Assembly: GCF_015169395.1 (NCBI RefSeq)
Contig: NZ_CP063458.1
Span: 2,542,001-2,606,000 of the forward strand
Length of the DNA stretch: 64,000 bases
Source: Humisphaera borealis
Lineage (GTDB): Bacteria; Planctomycetota; Phycisphaerae; Tepidisphaerales; Tepidisphaeraceae
Direction: 5' to 3'
Part shown: positions 1 through 9,568 of the stretch, one piece after another
How the letters are laid out: each line of letters begins with the position of its first letter
Numbering within the stretch: the first letter of the stretch is position 1
The notes under the pieces: model-generated
What the model was told of the DNA's origin: nothing
What the model saw: only the letters and a program-made list of their open reading frames with translations
The model's database searches: none
Made by a program: the position numbers and the translations under genes

Positions 1-2
1 TG

Positions 3-581
3 TTCGTCGTCTACGCCATCTACCGCAACGCGTATCACGAAGGCTTCATGCTCGCGAGCCACGAGCTCGACGTGAAGCTCGGCACCATCAACACCTTCAT
101 CCTGCTGTTCAGCAGCTTGTGCGTGGTGTTCGCCGTCCACAGCGCCCGCACGAACAACAGCAAGGGGATCGTCTTCTGGCTGATCGCGACGATGGTCTTC
201 GGGATGGCGTTCTTCATCGTCAAGGGGTTCGAGTGGAACCACGATTACCACATCGGCCTGGTTCCCTGGATGAAGTGGGACCCCGCCTTCCTGGCCAACG
301 TCAAGATGGGCGACGAAGTCCATGACCTGAACTTCCAGGCCCGGATGTTCATGATTCTCTACTTCGTCATGACCGGCACCCACGCCGTCCACATGATCGT
401 CGGGATGATCATCCTTGCCGTGCTGGCCTACAAAGCGAAGAAGGGTGCCTACAACTCCAAGCGGTATACCTCGCTCGAGAACGGCGGCCTCTACTGGCAC
501 TTTGTCGATATCGTCTGGGTCTTCCTCGTGCCGACCCTCTACCTGATCGACCTTTACAACCGGACCGGCGGCGGACACTGA
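3..581 (+). CDS. coxC: Cytochrome c oxidase subunit III (5' partial)
   Basis: Subunit III of a haem-copper oxygen reductase, an integral membrane subunit that supports the catalytic subunit I. The reading frame is open to the left edge, so the start lies outside the window; an internal ATG at 48 is not the real start. Several membrane helices are visible, with the family hallmarks [10 protein letters not shown] in a late helix and [14 protein letters not shown] near the C-terminus. The gene ends GGGH and is followed by the subunit IV gene on the same strand, so this is the tail of a cox operon whose subunits I and II should lie upstream. Confidence 0.95.
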   Translation, partial: FVVYAIYRNAYHEGFMLASHELDVKLGTINTFILLFSSLCVVFAVHSARTNNSKGIVFWLIATMVFGMAFFIVKGFEWNHDYHIGLVPWMKWDPAFLANVKMGDEVHDLNFQARMFMILYFVMTGTHAVHMIVGMIILAVLAYKAKKGAYNSKRYTSLENGGLYWHFVDIVWVFLVPTLYLIDLYNRTGGGH

Positions 582-597
582 AGTCGGCTTGCGCCGA

Positions 598-745
598 AAT
601 GACGAATGACGAAAATCGAATGGCGAATGAATGTCGAAGGTTCAATGACAAAGGCCTAGGGGCCGGAACCGTAAACCATCCCGATCGTCCTTCGAGCTTG
701 GGAATTGGAGCTTCATTCGTCATTCGCATTTAGTCATTCGTCATT
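598..745. repeat. Low-complexity stem-loop T1
   Basis: The gap between the two cox genes holds an imperfect inverted repeat. The left arm (598-631) is built from the word GACGAATG repeated with variation; the right arm (712-745) is its near complement (CATTCGTC words). About 80 nt separate the arms. It lies just 3' of coxC. Function unknown; an mRNA-end or attenuation structure is possible. Confidence 0.75.
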
Positions 746-787
746 CCTCCCCGATGCCCGATTAGGCCTTACGCTCAACTGATACCC

Positions 788-1291
788 ATGAGTCACGACA
801 CCACACACTCGAACGCAGCCCACGGCCACGACGATCATGCCGAACACGCCCACGGCATTACCGGCTACATCGTGGTCTTCTTCGCACTCATGGTGCTGCT
901 GGTCGCCACGGTGCTGGTGGCCTACGTCCACCTCGGCGTGTTCAACGTGCCGGTGGCGTACGGGATCGCGGCCCTCAAGGCCGTCCTGATCCTCTGGTTC
1001 TTCATGCACCTGAACGAACAGACCCGCCTGGTGCAGGTTTTCGCGTTCGCGTCGTTCGCCTGGCTGCTGATCTTCCTGATCATGATGTCCGGCGACTACA
1101 TGACCCGCGGCATCCTCCCCCGCGCCGACAAGCTGACGACACTCCGCAAGGTCGATTCCTTCGAGGCACAGAGCGGCTACTACCGCAACCTGCCCCCGGG
1201 CGAACCGAGCCATCGCACCCACGCCGCCGCCGACCACGGCCCGGCCACGCAGCCGACGACCAAACCGACCGCCGGGCACGCCGAGCACTGA
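788..1291 (+). CDS. Cytochrome c oxidase subunit IV (CyoD/COX4-type)
   Basis: A 167-residue small oxidase subunit with three helices (about residues 28-50, 57-77 and 85-105), typical of bacterial subunit IV in caa3/bo3-like oxidases, which helps assemble or stabilise the complex. FFMHLNEQTRL between helices 2 and 3 fits the family. The N-terminus is unusually His-rich (HSNAAHGHDDHAEHAHG), and a further His-rich tail of about 50 residues follows the last helix. Both look like loose metal-binding segments, which is inference. It follows coxC at 206 nt across a stem-loop. No clear Shine-Dalgarno site is seen. Confidence 0.85.
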   Translation: MSHDTTHSNAAHGHDDHAEHAHGITGYIVVFFALMVLLVATVLVAYVHLGVFNVPVAYGIAALKAVLILWFFMHLNEQTRLVQVFAFASFAWLLIFLIMMSGDYMTRGILPRADKLTTLRKVDSFEAQSGYYRNLPPGEPSHRTHAAADHGPATQPTTKPTAGHAEH

Positions 1292-1336
1292 TCGCAGGAC
1301 AATCCTTCATCGACGACTACTTCAATTGACGACTCC

Positions 1337-1364
1337 GGGCCGGCGACTTTCGCCGGCCCCTTTT
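1337..1364 (+). terminator. Rho-independent terminator of the cox operon
   Basis: A perfect 10-bp stem, GGGCCGGCGA (1337-1346) with TCGCCGGCCC (1350-1359), a CTT loop and then CTTTT. It lies 46 nt after the subunit IV stop codon. Confidence 0.85.
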
Positions 1365-1403
1365 CGTTTACCGGTCGCGATCGTCGGCAAATCCCGGTTT
1401 AGG

Positions 1404-1432
1404 TTGACACAACTTCAGGCGCTGGTTAGCTT
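1404..1432 (+). promoter_or_regulatory. Candidate sigma-70 promoter for the MFS gene
   Basis: TTGACA at 1404-1409, a 17-bp spacer, then TAGCTT at 1427-1432. The -35 matches the consensus perfectly and the -10 is weak (3 of 6). It sits between the cox terminator and the MFS start, giving a leader of roughly 110 nt. Confidence 0.4.
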
Positions 1433-1549
1433 TCGGCCCACGCGGTTCCGGGCGGCGGACGGGCGATCCGTCGCTCTGCGACGAACACTCGGCTACGGGA
1501 TCGCATTTCCTGCCGGCGCTACCGGCGACCCATCTTTGGAGAGAAACAC

Positions 1550-3241
1550 ATGGCAGCTGTTCAACCGGCCGTTCCCCTCAACTATGCCGGGGCCGAGCCG
1601 TCCCGCGCCGATAAGATGCTCTTCTGGGGCTGTTTTATCGCGCTGATTACCACCGCGTTCGCCTTCATCAGCCGAATGTTCCTGCTCAACACCTGGGCCA
1701 AGGAGTTCGGACTCGACGGTGCACAGGTGGGCAGCCTTGCCGGCATCGGCATCTGGCCGTTCGCCGTCTCGATTATTGGCTTCTCGCTGATCATCGATCG
1801 CATTGGCTACAAGACCGCGATGATCATCTCGTTCCTCGGTTACGCCATCTGGTCCGTGATGGGCGTCAGCGCCTACTACGTGTCGGCCGGCGGTGACAAG
1901 CAGACGGCCTACCAGCTTCTGTACTGGGGCTCGCTGATCCTGGGCCTCTCCAACGGTACGGTCGAGGCATACATCAACCCTGTCGTGGCGACGATGTTCA
2001 GCCACAACAAGACCAAGTGGCTCAACATCCTGCACGCCGGCTGGCCGGGCGGCCTGGTCCTGGCAGGCCTGACCATCATTGCGATCGATACCAAGGGCGG
2101 CATCCCCTGGAGCGTCAATCTCGGCATCATCGGTATCCCCGCGATCATCTTCCTTTTCATGCTTCTTCCGCGGAAGTTCCCCGCCCAGGAGCGCGTCGCC
2201 GCCGGCGTCTCCTATCGCGAGATGCTTGCCGAGTTCGGCATCATGGGCGCGCTCGTCGTCGGGTTCCTGGTCGTTCTGCAGCTCATGGAGTTCTTCAAAG
2301 GCGTCTCTGCATTCCAGGGCAGCGACGGCCACCTTGCGATCTGGGCCAAGGGCATCTTCATTGCGATCGGCATTGCCATCGTGGCCGGCTTCGCGGGCTA
2401 CACGAAGTCGCTCGGCCGCGGATTCATGTTCGTCATGATCATCATCATGATGCCGCTGGCGACGACTGAAATCGGCACCGACGGCTGGATCACCGGCATC
2501 ATGGAAGGCGCCCTGCACGGGTACCATCCGGGTTGGGTGCTGGTGTTCACTTCGGCAATCATGATGGTGCTTCGCTTCTTCGCGGGCCCGATCATTCACT
2601 CGCTCTCTCCGCTCGGTCTGCTCGCTCTCAGCGCAGTCCTCGGGATTGTCGGCCTGGCCTCGCTCAGTGTGGCGGGCAGCGTCGTGGCCATTTTCGCCGC
2701 GGCGGCCCTCTACGCCGTCGGCAAGACCTTCCTCTGGCCGACGATGCTCGGCGTCGTCTCCGACCAGACCCCCCGCGGCGGTGCACTCACCCTGAACGCA
2801 CTCGGCGGTATCGGCATGCTCGCAGTCGGCGTGCTCGGCTTCCCCTACATCGGCACGCTCAAGGAAGCCAAGAAGATCGACGCGGTTGCCGCCACGCCGG
2901 CCGCCCTGTCCGTCCCAGGCCTGGTCAACAACGGCACGCTGAGCGACTCCGTGCTCGGCAAGGATCACGCGATCCAGATCATTCCGTACTCGGTGGTCGA
3001 CGACAAGAAGCTCACCGCCGCAACCGCCACGCTGTCGGCCGAGAACCAGGCGCAGATCAAGGCCGCCGCCGATGCCAGCGCGCAGAAGGCATTGCTGAAC
3101 ATGGCCGTCTTCCCCGGGTTCATGCTCCTCTGCTACCTGCTCCTGCTCGCCTACTTCAAGAGCAAGGGCGGCTACAAGGCAGTCCAGTTGACGGCCGACG
3201 AAACGATCGCCGCTGGTGCCAAGGGCCCGTCGGAGTACTAG
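1550..3241 (+). CDS. MFS transporter, substrate unknown
   Basis: A 563-residue major facilitator protein of the inner membrane with about 12 helices, longer than the usual 400-450. The start ATG has GGAGAG about 8 nt upstream. Conserved-looking segments are NPVVATMF and LHAGWPGG in the middle of the N-terminal half, loosely like the FHS (fucose permease-like) branch. A soluble stretch of about 70 residues lies before the last helix (about residues 435-520), and the C-terminus is cytoplasmic. It is a single-gene unit, with a candidate promoter upstream and a strong terminator downstream. Substrate cannot be assigned. Confidence 0.8.
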   Translation: MAAVQPAVPLNYAGAEPSRADKMLFWGCFIALITTAFAFISRMFLLNTWAKEFGLDGAQVGSLAGIGIWPFAVSIIGFSLIIDRIGYKTAMIISFLGYAIWSVMGVSAYYVSAGGDKQTAYQLLYWGSLILGLSNGTVEAYINPVVATMFSHNKTKWLNILHAGWPGGLVLAGLTIIAIDTKGGIPWSVNLGIIGIPAIIFLFMLLPRKFPAQERVAAGVSYREMLAEFGIMGALVVGFLVVLQLMEFFKGVSAFQGSDGHLAIWAKGIFIAIGIAIVAGFAGYTKSLGRGFMFVMIIIMMPLATTEIGTDGWITGIMEGALHGYHPGWVLVFTSAIMMVLRFFAGPIIHSLSPLGLLALSAVLGIVGLASLSVAGSVVAIFAAAALYAVGKTFLWPTMLGVVSDQTPRGGALTLNALGGIGMLAVGVLGFPYIGTLKEAKKIDAVAATPAALSVPGLVNNGTLSDSVLGKDHAIQIIPYSVVDDKKLTAATATLSAENQAQIKAAADASAQKALLNMAVFPGFMLLCYLLLLAYFKSKGGYKAVQLTADETIAAGAKGPSEY

Positions 3242-3313
3242 GATTGTTTTCGCGGGTCGCCGGCCATTGCGCGATCTGACCGCGGCAACGCCCCGCCGCA
3301 TCACACAACAGTC

Positions 3314-3350
3314 AAGCCCCTGGTGCCTTTGCCGGCACCAGGGGCTTTGC
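3314..3350 (+). terminator. Strong rho-independent terminator
   Basis: A perfect 14-bp stem, AAGCCCCTGGTGCC (3314-3327) with GGCACCAGGGGCTT (3334-3347), a 6-nt loop, followed by TGCTTT. It closes the MFS transcript 73 nt after the stop. Confidence 0.85.
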
Positions 3351-3359
3351 TTTAACAGC

Positions 3360-4199
3360 GGCATCGGCATCACAACGGAATGGTTGATTCGGAAAGCCAT
3401 TCGTCCAACTCTCAGGAAGTACCGTTCCGGCGATCGAATCGATGTTCAACAGGGTTGCCAATGGGTTTGATTTGGGAAATTCGATGTTTCTGCGCGCCGG
3501 GCCCCTGTTTGACGCCGCTTTCGTTTTGGCGTGCGGTGTCATGCCAGTTTTGTATTCCCTGCGGACGGGGCATGACACTGCAACACGCTTCCCGCACGCT
3601 TCGCTCGCGACGGGTTTCACTTCGCCAATTGCTAACTGCCGGGCCCAGTCTCGAAACCCTGTCTGTGTGCCATGCCCACGCCCGTCAGGCACTCTCGAAT
3701 GTGGCGAGTACTCCCGCGTGGGCATGAGCGAGCGACGCGATTTCGACACCTCGCATGCCCACGCGGGAGACGGCCCTGGATCTCGAATACCGGACGGCAG
3801 CGTGGGCATGGCACACGAAGTTCCGTTCTGAGACAGAGCCTAATTCCCCTTCGATCACCCAGAAATCGACCGGAAAACGGGCCGAGCGGCAACATCCAAG
3901 CACCAAACATTATACGTACAGATACTCGCCGGGCAAGATAAATCCCCGGAACACTCGTCCTGAACGCTTTCGAACCTCAGTCGCCCCGCCGAGGTCCAGC
4001 ACGTCAAACGGGTGAAGACATTCAGCCACGTTTGGTCCGCGATCGCCGGCGGGGTGATCGCGTGCGTCGGACCGCCGTCGAAAGTTCCTTGACACCGGCG
4101 TGCCGCAGCGTTGGAGTGTCGCGCTGATACAGGGCTGGCCGCGCCGGGGATCTATTCACCGAACGCGTGCGGCCGGCACCTTGCCGAAAGGATCTCCTT
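3360..4199. repeat. Gene-free stretch with nested palindromes
   Basis: About 840 bp with no ORF I can support; the frames that stay open here resemble no family and overlap each other. It holds a 10-bp perfect inverted repeat (GTGTCATGCC 3536-3545 with 3569-3578). It also holds a nested element: an outer 16-bp perfect pair (3665-3680 with 3801-3816) encloses an inner 16-bp perfect pair (3711-3726 with 3754-3769). Outer and inner arms share the core CATGCCCACG. The end of the stretch should carry the promoter of the next gene. Confidence 0.7.
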
Positions 4200-5504
4200 A
4201 TGACCATTCGCTTCACCCCTGCGGGCATCACGGTTGCGATCGCCCTGCTGATCTGCGCCGCCGGCCGTCCTGCCGTCGCTCAGGACAAGTACACGATCGG
4301 CCTGAACGTCCAGCCGGGACAAAGCTGGACCTTCGATAACGCGCTGGATTCGACGATGAACATCAAGACCTCGGCCCAGGGCCAGGTCAACAACGTCGAC
4401 AACGGCATGGCGCAGAAGCGCGTCGGCACGATCACCGTGCGCGACGCCGTCAACGGCCGACCCTCGGCGATCACGGTCGCCTTCGGCAAAGAGTGCAGCA
4501 GCAGCATCAAGGCCAACGGACAGGAGCAAAGCCCGCCGTTCCCGCTGGCGGGACAAACGGTCACTCTCAAGATGGGTGCCGACGGGACGTTCTCCCATGA
4601 CTTTAAGGGGAACCTGGATCCGGCCGTGGAGGCCGAACTCAAGCAGATGGTCGAGTTCGACGGCAGCATGTACCCGCCAGGGCCGGTCGCCGTCGGCGAC
4701 GAGTGGGTGCCACGGGCCACCAAGCTTAAAGAGCAGCTTCAGCTCGCGCCCAATGACAAGCTCGACATCAAGTGCAAGTTGCTGGCGGTGGGTGCCATCC
4801 GTGGCATTAAGACCTATGACATCTCCGCCACCGGATCGGTCACCAAGGCGCAGGACGGCATGCAGATGACGATCCGCATCGGTGGCGTCACGCAGTTGGA
4901 GTTGGGATCAGGATTGCCCGTGCAGAACGACGTGGTAGTGGCGATCGGCATCACCGGCGCTCAGCAGGCCCCCGGCGCCGACGGCCAGCCGGTCGCGGTC
5001 ACCATCAACGGCACTGGTCAGGTCAAGATGACCGGAATGGCGATGCCGAAAGAAGGCTTTGGCGGTGGTGGCCCGGTCGCCGTCGGCCCCCCTCCCGGCC
5101 CCGGCCCCCAACCGAACCCGCTCGACCCGCAGCCCAACCCGCTCGACCCCAAGCCACCAGTTCCCCCGGTTCCCGGCCCCAAGCCCAAGAACCCGCTGGC
5201 GGCAGCAGAAAGTCCGTTCACCGGCTCATTCAAGGGTCGTCAGCTCTCGGCCGAGTTCAAGATCGACGACGATAAGATGACCGGCAGCATCAAGCTGGGA
5301 CCCAAGAGCTTCCCGGCGGTCGGCAAAGTCGAAGGCGCGAAGCTGGTCGGATCGTTTGAAGCCGACGGTGCCAAGTTCGAGTTTGTCGCCACGCTGGAAG
5401 GCACGACCCTCAGCCTCGACAGCGAGGGGAACAAATACACCCTGCAGAAAGATGCCGCGGCCGCCCCAGCGCCGCCGTCCAAGCCGAAGAACCCCTTGGA
5501 GTAA
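4200..5504 (+). CDS. Secreted protein with proline-rich linker
   Basis: 434 residues. The ATG at 4200 is preferred over an in-frame ATG at 4167 because it follows AAAGGATCTCCTT and starts a clear signal peptide (MTIRFTPAGITVAIALLICA, cut near AVAQ). Residues about 25-285 form a beta-rich domain with no recognised family. A Pro-rich linker (about 298-345, repeats of NPLDP) leads to a small domain of alternating strands (about 350-420). The C-terminus is PKNPLE. Likely exported and envelope-associated. I cannot assign a function. Confidence 0.75.
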   Translation: MTIRFTPAGITVAIALLICAAGRPAVAQDKYTIGLNVQPGQSWTFDNALDSTMNIKTSAQGQVNNVDNGMAQKRVGTITVRDAVNGRPSAITVAFGKECSSSIKANGQEQSPPFPLAGQTVTLKMGADGTFSHDFKGNLDPAVEAELKQMVEFDGSMYPPGPVAVGDEWVPRATKLKEQLQLAPNDKLDIKCKLLAVGAIRGIKTYDISATGSVTKAQDGMQMTIRIGGVTQLELGSGLPVQNDVVVAIGITGAQQAPGADGQPVAVTINGTGQVKMTGMAMPKEGFGGGGPVAVGPPPGPGPQPNPLDPQPNPLDPKPPVPPVPGPKPKNPLAAAESPFTGSFKGRQLSAEFKIDDDKMTGSIKLGPKSFPAVGKVEGAKLVGSFEADGAKFEFVATLEGTTLSLDSEGNKYTLQKDAAAAPAPPSKPKNPLE

Positions 5505-5627
5505 TGACGAATGGCGAAAAGCGAATGACGAATGAAGTACCAATGAGCCACAAGACCAAGGCGATCGCGATTTCGTGATTTTGTCATTGGGATTTCACTC
5601 GTCATTCGCATTTCGCCATACGACATT
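5503..5627. repeat. Low-complexity stem-loop T2
   Basis: Left arm 5503-5546 (GACGAATG/GGCGAAAAGC words) and right arm about 5583-5627 form a long imperfect inverted repeat with the same vocabulary as the element at 598-745. The TAA stop of the preceding gene (5502-5504) overlaps the start of the left arm. Confidence 0.75.
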
Positions 5628-5685
5628 GTCAATCTGAGGTCGCCCCGGCTTTACCTGACAGCGTCAATCCCTTACCGTCGCCGTC

Positions 5686-7659
5686 GTGTCAGTTGCCACG
5701 CTGTCGTCCATCGAGAAGATCCTCGGCCACAAGTCGCTCTTCGACCACCTCGATCTCAACATCGAGCTGGGAGAGCGTCTCGGCCTTGTCGGTTCCAACG
5801 GATCCGGCAAAACCACTCTGCTGCGCATCCTGACCAGCCAGATGCAGACCGACGGCGGGACCGTTGCGCTCGCGCGCGGCACCAAAGTCGGCTACCTGAC
5901 GCAGGACCCGACTTTCGACGAGACCAACACCGTCATCGACGAAGCCGAGCTCGCCTTTGCCGACCTCCACCAGCTTGCCCATGACATGCGCGACCTCGAG
6001 CATGGCATGGAGCACGCCACCGGCGACGCCCTCGACAAGCTGCTGGAGAAGTACCAGAACGTTCAGCACGACTTCGAGCTGGCCGGCGGGTACGCCTGGC
6101 ATCACAAGCTGGAATCGACGCTCCTGGGCGTCGGCCTGGAGCGGGAACACTGGGAGAAGAAGGTCAGTTCGCTGTCCGGCGGGCAGAAGTCGCGCCTGGC
6201 ACTGGCCAAGATCCTGATCGCCGAGCCCGACCTGCTGCTGTTGGACGAGCCGACGAACCACCTCGACCTGATCGCGATCGAGTGGCTGGAAAACTACCTG
6301 CTCGCGTTCCGCGGCGCGGTGCTGATCATCAGCCACGATCGCTACCTGCTCGACCGGCTGGCAACGCGCATCCTGTGGCTCACCCGCGGCAAGCTCAAAA
6401 GCTATCCGGGCAACTACTCGGCGTTTATCGTGCAGAAGGAACACGAAGAACTGTCACAGCAGCGCGCCTATACCGAGCAGCAGGCGGATATCGAAAAGCA
6501 GAAGGAGTTCATCCGCCGATTCGGCGCCGGCCAGCGGTCGAAGGAAGCCAAGGGCCGTGAGAAACGGCTGAACCGCCTGCTCATCAGCGACCAGGTCATC
6601 TCCGCGGTTCAGAACCAGAAGTCGGTGTCGATTAACCTGAACACCGACCAGCGGGCCGGCGATCAGGTGTTGCAGCTGCGCGAGCTGAACAAGGGGTTTG
6701 GCGGGTCGAAGCTGTGGGACATCGAAAAACTCGACGTCCGCCGGGGCGAGCGCATCGGCATCATCGGGCCCAACGGATCGGGCAAGACGACGATGCTGAG
6801 GGTGCTGCTTGCCGACGACACCGCCGACAGCGGCACACTCAAGTGGGGCGCGAACCTCAACATCGGCTACTACGACCAGCGACTGGGCCTGGACGACTTC
6901 GACCCCGAAAACACGGTGATGGACGAAGTTCTGGGCAATCGCCAGTTCAACGAGCGGCAGTTGCGCGACGTGCTCGCGACCTTGCTGTTCCGCAACGAAG
7001 ACGTCGAGAAGAAGGTCGCCGTCCTGAGCGGCGGCGAGCGCGCCCGTGTACGCCTGGCGCAGTTGCTGCTCGACAAGCCCAACGTGCTGGTGCTGGACGA
7101 GCCCACGAACCATCTGGACATCGCGTCCTGCGAGGCGCTGGAGCGCACGCTGCGGGATTTCGCCGGCACGATCATCTGCGTGAGCCACGACCGGTACTTC
7201 CTGGATCACGTGGTGACGCGCCTGTGGGTGATCGAACCGCCGGACGTGGTGGACTTCGACGGGCGCTACAGCGACTGGGTGAAAAAGCAGGCCGCCGCCG
7301 CTGCCGCCGAGCAGCAGCGCAAGGCCGAGGCGACCAAACAGAAGAACAAGCAGGAAGCCAAGCCGCAGCCGGTCCAGAACAAACAGGCCGCGCCCAACAG
7401 GCAGAACAAGTACCCGCCCAAGCCGCAGGAGAAGCGCACCGACAACCCGTACCTCCGCCCCTTCGGCCGGCTGACGATCAAGGATATCGAGCAGCAGATC
7501 ACCGAGACCGAGATCGCACTGGCGGATTGCCAGCAGGCGTTCAGCGACCCCTCCATGGCCCGCGACCAAAGCCGGTTGCGGTCGAAGCAGAAGCAGGCCG
7601 ATGAGCTCGCGAAGAAGCTGAAGCAGTTGGAAGAGGAGTACTTCCTGCGCGGGGAGTGA
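5686..7659 (+). CDS. ABC-F family ATPase (Uup-like)
   Basis: 657 residues with two fused ABC ATPase domains and no membrane segment, so a soluble ABC-F protein that acts on the ribosome or nucleic acid rather than a transporter. Domain 1 has GSNGSGKT (36-43), LSGGQ (163-167) and DEPTNHLD (187-194). Domain 2 has GPNGSGKT (near 361) and LSGGE (near 447), followed by DEPTNHLD. The inter-domain arm contains a charged helical linker. The C-terminal 120 residues are a Lys/Gln-rich linker and coiled coil ending QLEEEYFLRGE, as in Uup. The start codon is GTG. A stand-alone gene. Confidence 0.92.
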   Translation: MSVATLSSIEKILGHKSLFDHLDLNIELGERLGLVGSNGSGKTTLLRILTSQMQTDGGTVALARGTKVGYLTQDPTFDETNTVIDEAELAFADLHQLAHDMRDLEHGMEHATGDALDKLLEKYQNVQHDFELAGGYAWHHKLESTLLGVGLEREHWEKKVSSLSGGQKSRLALAKILIAEPDLLLLDEPTNHLDLIAIEWLENYLLAFRGAVLIISHDRYLLDRLATRILWLTRGKLKSYPGNYSAFIVQKEHEELSQQRAYTEQQADIEKQKEFIRRFGAGQRSKEAKGREKRLNRLLISDQVISAVQNQKSVSINLNTDQRAGDQVLQLRELNKGFGGSKLWDIEKLDVRRGERIGIIGPNGSGKTTMLRVLLADDTADSGTLKWGANLNIGYYDQRLGLDDFDPENTVMDEVLGNRQFNERQLRDVLATLLFRNEDVEKKVAVLSGGERARVRLAQLLLDKPNVLVLDEPTNHLDIASCEALERTLRDFAGTIICVSHDRYFLDHVVTRLWVIEPPDVVDFDGRYSDWVKKQAAAAAAEQQRKAEATKQKNKQEAKPQPVQNKQAAPNRQNKYPPKPQEKRTDNPYLRPFGRLTIKDIEQQITETEIALADCQQAFSDPSMARDQSRLRSKQKQADELAKKLKQLEEEYFLRGE

Positions 7660-7715
7660 AGGACGAGAGCAACTCTCGTGGCTTCTTGACGTCGAATCAT
7701 GTGCCGGGGCGATCT

Positions 7716-7802
7716 GGTGCCACGGGTCGCCGGTACTCCGGAGACCCGTGTCTTGGCACGACTCGCGCACGGGTCTGCGGAGTACCGCCGACCCGTGGCA
7801 CC
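7716..7802. repeat. 87-nt nested palindrome, family D copy 1
   Basis: Arms 7716-7740 and 7778-7802 pair over 25 bp with one mismatch, and inside them AGACCCGTG/CACGGGTCT pairs again. The core contains GGTACTCCG. An element of identical length and near-identical sequence lies at 63832-63918, and relatives lie at 36736-36829 and 45881-45975. It sits between the ABC-F and lgt-like genes. Confidence 0.85.
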
Positions 7803-7831
7803 GAAGACGTTCGCATCGCGGTGGATCCCGC

Positions 7832-8653
7832 ATGACCTTCCCCGTCTACATCCACCTGTTCGGCGTGACGCTTCACCCGCACACGGTGTTTGAGATTCTG
7901 GCATACGGGTTGGGGTCGCGGCTGTTCTTCTTCCTTCGCAAACGCTCCGCCGGCCGCCAGCCGTCACTACCGATCGAGAAGACGCTCCTGCTCCTCTGCG
8001 GCTGTACCGTCGGGGCGCTGCTGGGCGCCAAGCTGCTGGCGCTGGCCGAGAGCTGGCGAGAGATCTCCGCCGCCGCCGCGGCCAACCCGTTGGCCTGGGT
8101 CGCCGGCAAAACGATCGTCGGCGGCATCCTCGGCGGGTGGATCGGCGTCGAGATCGCCAAGAAGCTGACCGGCGTCCGCAAATCCACCGGCGACACGTTT
8201 GTCTTCCCCCTCATCCTCGGCATCGCGATCGGCCGCGTCGGGTGCTTTCTGACCGGGCTCGAAGACCACACGCACGGTAACGCGAACGCCCTGCCGTGGG
8301 CGGTCGATTTCGGCGACGGCGTCCGCCGACATCCGACACAGCTCTACGAAATTGCCTACTTGGCGACCCTCGCGATCGTGCTGGTGCTGCCTCCGGTGCG
8401 ACGGCTGTGGTCGGTGCCGGCCGGCCAGGTTCAGTCCGGTCGATTGTTTCGCCTGTTTGTCATCGGATACCTGTCGTTCCGGTTTGCGATCGAGTTCATC
8501 AAGCCGACCGACAAGACGCTGTTGGGCCTGAGCGCGATACAATGGGCGAGCCTGCTGGCGGTAGGATGGACCGCCGTGCAGTTGCTGCGTAAGCGGTCGC
8601 CGCAGGCGATCGATTCTTCGCCGTCGGCGATCGAAAGGGGTGCCGCTTCGTGA
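7832..8653 (+). CDS. Prolipoprotein diacylglyceryl transferase-like protein
   Basis: 273 residues, inner membrane with about 7 helices. The ATG at 7832 (MTFPVYIHLFGVTLHPHTVFEILAYGLG) is chosen because the 28 codons upstream of it come from the palindrome. The Lgt fold is recognisable: an N-terminal helix with Tyr, a central GRVGCFLTG block (about 145), PWAVDF, RHPTQLYE, and a C-terminal FAIEFIKP block. True Lgt has R-x-G-N-F-x-N-x-E; here Asn is Cys, and the following loop reads LEDHTHGN. It may therefore be a paralogue that acts on another lipid acceptor. The stop overlaps the next start. Confidence 0.75.
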   Translation: MTFPVYIHLFGVTLHPHTVFEILAYGLGSRLFFFLRKRSAGRQPSLPIEKTLLLLCGCTVGALLGAKLLALAESWREISAAAAANPLAWVAGKTIVGGILGGWIGVEIAKKLTGVRKSTGDTFVFPLILGIAIGRVGCFLTGLEDHTHGNANALPWAVDFGDGVRRHPTQLYEIAYLATLAIVLVLPPVRRLWSVPAGQVQSGRLFRLFVIGYLSFRFAIEFIKPTDKTLLGLSAIQWASLLAVGWTAVQLLRKRSPQAIDSSPSAIERGAAS

Positions 8654-9063
8654 AGGACGAATCCGATCCGACGCCGGGCTATGATGTGAGCGGCCCGCCG
8701 GAAAAGCCGCGCCGTCCCAAGCCGGCCTACCCGCTTCCGTACGCAAGAACGCGAGACTACGAACCCGACCGACTGCCGTTCGGCTGGTCGCCTTCGAGTC
8801 ATTTCCTGGCGGGGATGGGATTGGGGGTGCTCATGTCGGTGGTCGCCTGGCGGACCGCGTATCAGTTCAAGCTCATCGGCACCGACGGCAGCCTCTGGAT
8901 TGCCATGGCTCTTGTGATGTTCGCGGTCAAGCTCACCATCGGCGTGGCGGGCCTGTGCCTACCGTGGTGGCGGATGGCCGGAGCTGGGATGCTGACGTCC
9001 ATTTCATTGGGATCACTCATCTGCGGTGGCGCGTTGTTCGCGACGGTGTGCGGCGGACGATAG
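8650..9063 (+). CDS. Small membrane protein, tandem family member 1
   Basis: 137 residues from a GTG that overlaps the TGA of the Lgt-like gene, so probably translationally coupled. A 55-residue hydrophilic N-terminus (Pro-rich, ends PLPYARTRDYEPD) precedes three predicted helices. The last carries RMAGAGMLTSISLGSL. The next two genes share this motif and layout, so the three look like tandem duplicates. Function unknown. Confidence 0.65.
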   Translation: MKDESDPTPGYDVSGPPEKPRRPKPAYPLPYARTRDYEPDRLPFGWSPSSHFLAGMGLGVLMSVVAWRTAYQFKLIGTDGSLWIAMALVMFAVKLTIGVAGLCLPWWRMAGAGMLTSISLGSLICGGALFATVCGGR

Positions 9064-9077
9064 GAACGGGAACGTCA

Positions 9078-9506
9078 ATGAATGACCCACCTGACAGCGC
9101 TCCTGCGACCTCCGCCGACCCTATTCCACCCGAGCCGCCATCGGTCGAATCATTTGAACCCGTCAGCGCCGAGATCGTTGAATCACAGAGGGAATCTCAC
9201 CCGCTGGACTACGCCCCTCGTCCCGAACGTGTCATGATCGAGCGGATCGACCCCGATGACCTTGTGGGGCCGGGGGGATCCTCGTGGAGCTTCTTCCTGG
9301 GCATGATGGCGGCGTTTGTATTCGGATACTTGGCGTTCGCGATCCCGGGGGGCTCGTTTGCGTTGTTCAGCGTCCTGCTGATAACCCCACCACTGGTGAT
9401 GCTCGGCTGGCGGACGACACGAATGGTCGGCGCCGGATGGCTCACCAGTGTCGCCCTGACGGGGCTCACCGTGATGGCGATCTGTGGCGACCACAAATGG
9501 TCATGA
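9078..9506 (+). CDS. Small membrane protein, tandem family member 2
   Basis: 142 residues. The ATG at 9078 is preferred to an in-frame ATG at 8955 that lies inside the previous gene; AACGGGA lies just upstream. A Pro/Glu-rich N-terminus of about 70 residues containing HPLDYAPRPER is followed by three helices, the last with RMVGAGWLTSVALTGL. HPLDYAPR here and PLHYAPVYP in the next gene are matching pieces of the tail. Function unknown. Confidence 0.65.
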   Translation: MNDPPDSAPATSADPIPPEPPSVESFEPVSAEIVESQRESHPLDYAPRPERVMIERIDPDDLVGPGGSSWSFFLGMMAAFVFGYLAFAIPGGSFALFSVLLITPPLVMLGWRTTRMVGAGWLTSVALTGLTVMAICGDHKWS

Positions 9507-9568
9507 TCCGGGTAGCCTTCCGCGATACCGTGCCGAACCGACAACAGGCCGCGTGAACGAAGCAGCCG

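Noticed and set aside
1493-3400. A 635-codon minus-strand frame under the MFS gene
   Set aside because: The MFS protein has clear helices, a ribosome site and a terminator. The antisense product is charged and has no fold features.
7748-7831. A 28-residue N-terminal extension of the Lgt-like protein
   Set aside because: These codons come from the 87-nt palindrome, which is repeated elsewhere outside genes; Lgt-type sequence begins at the ATG at 7832.
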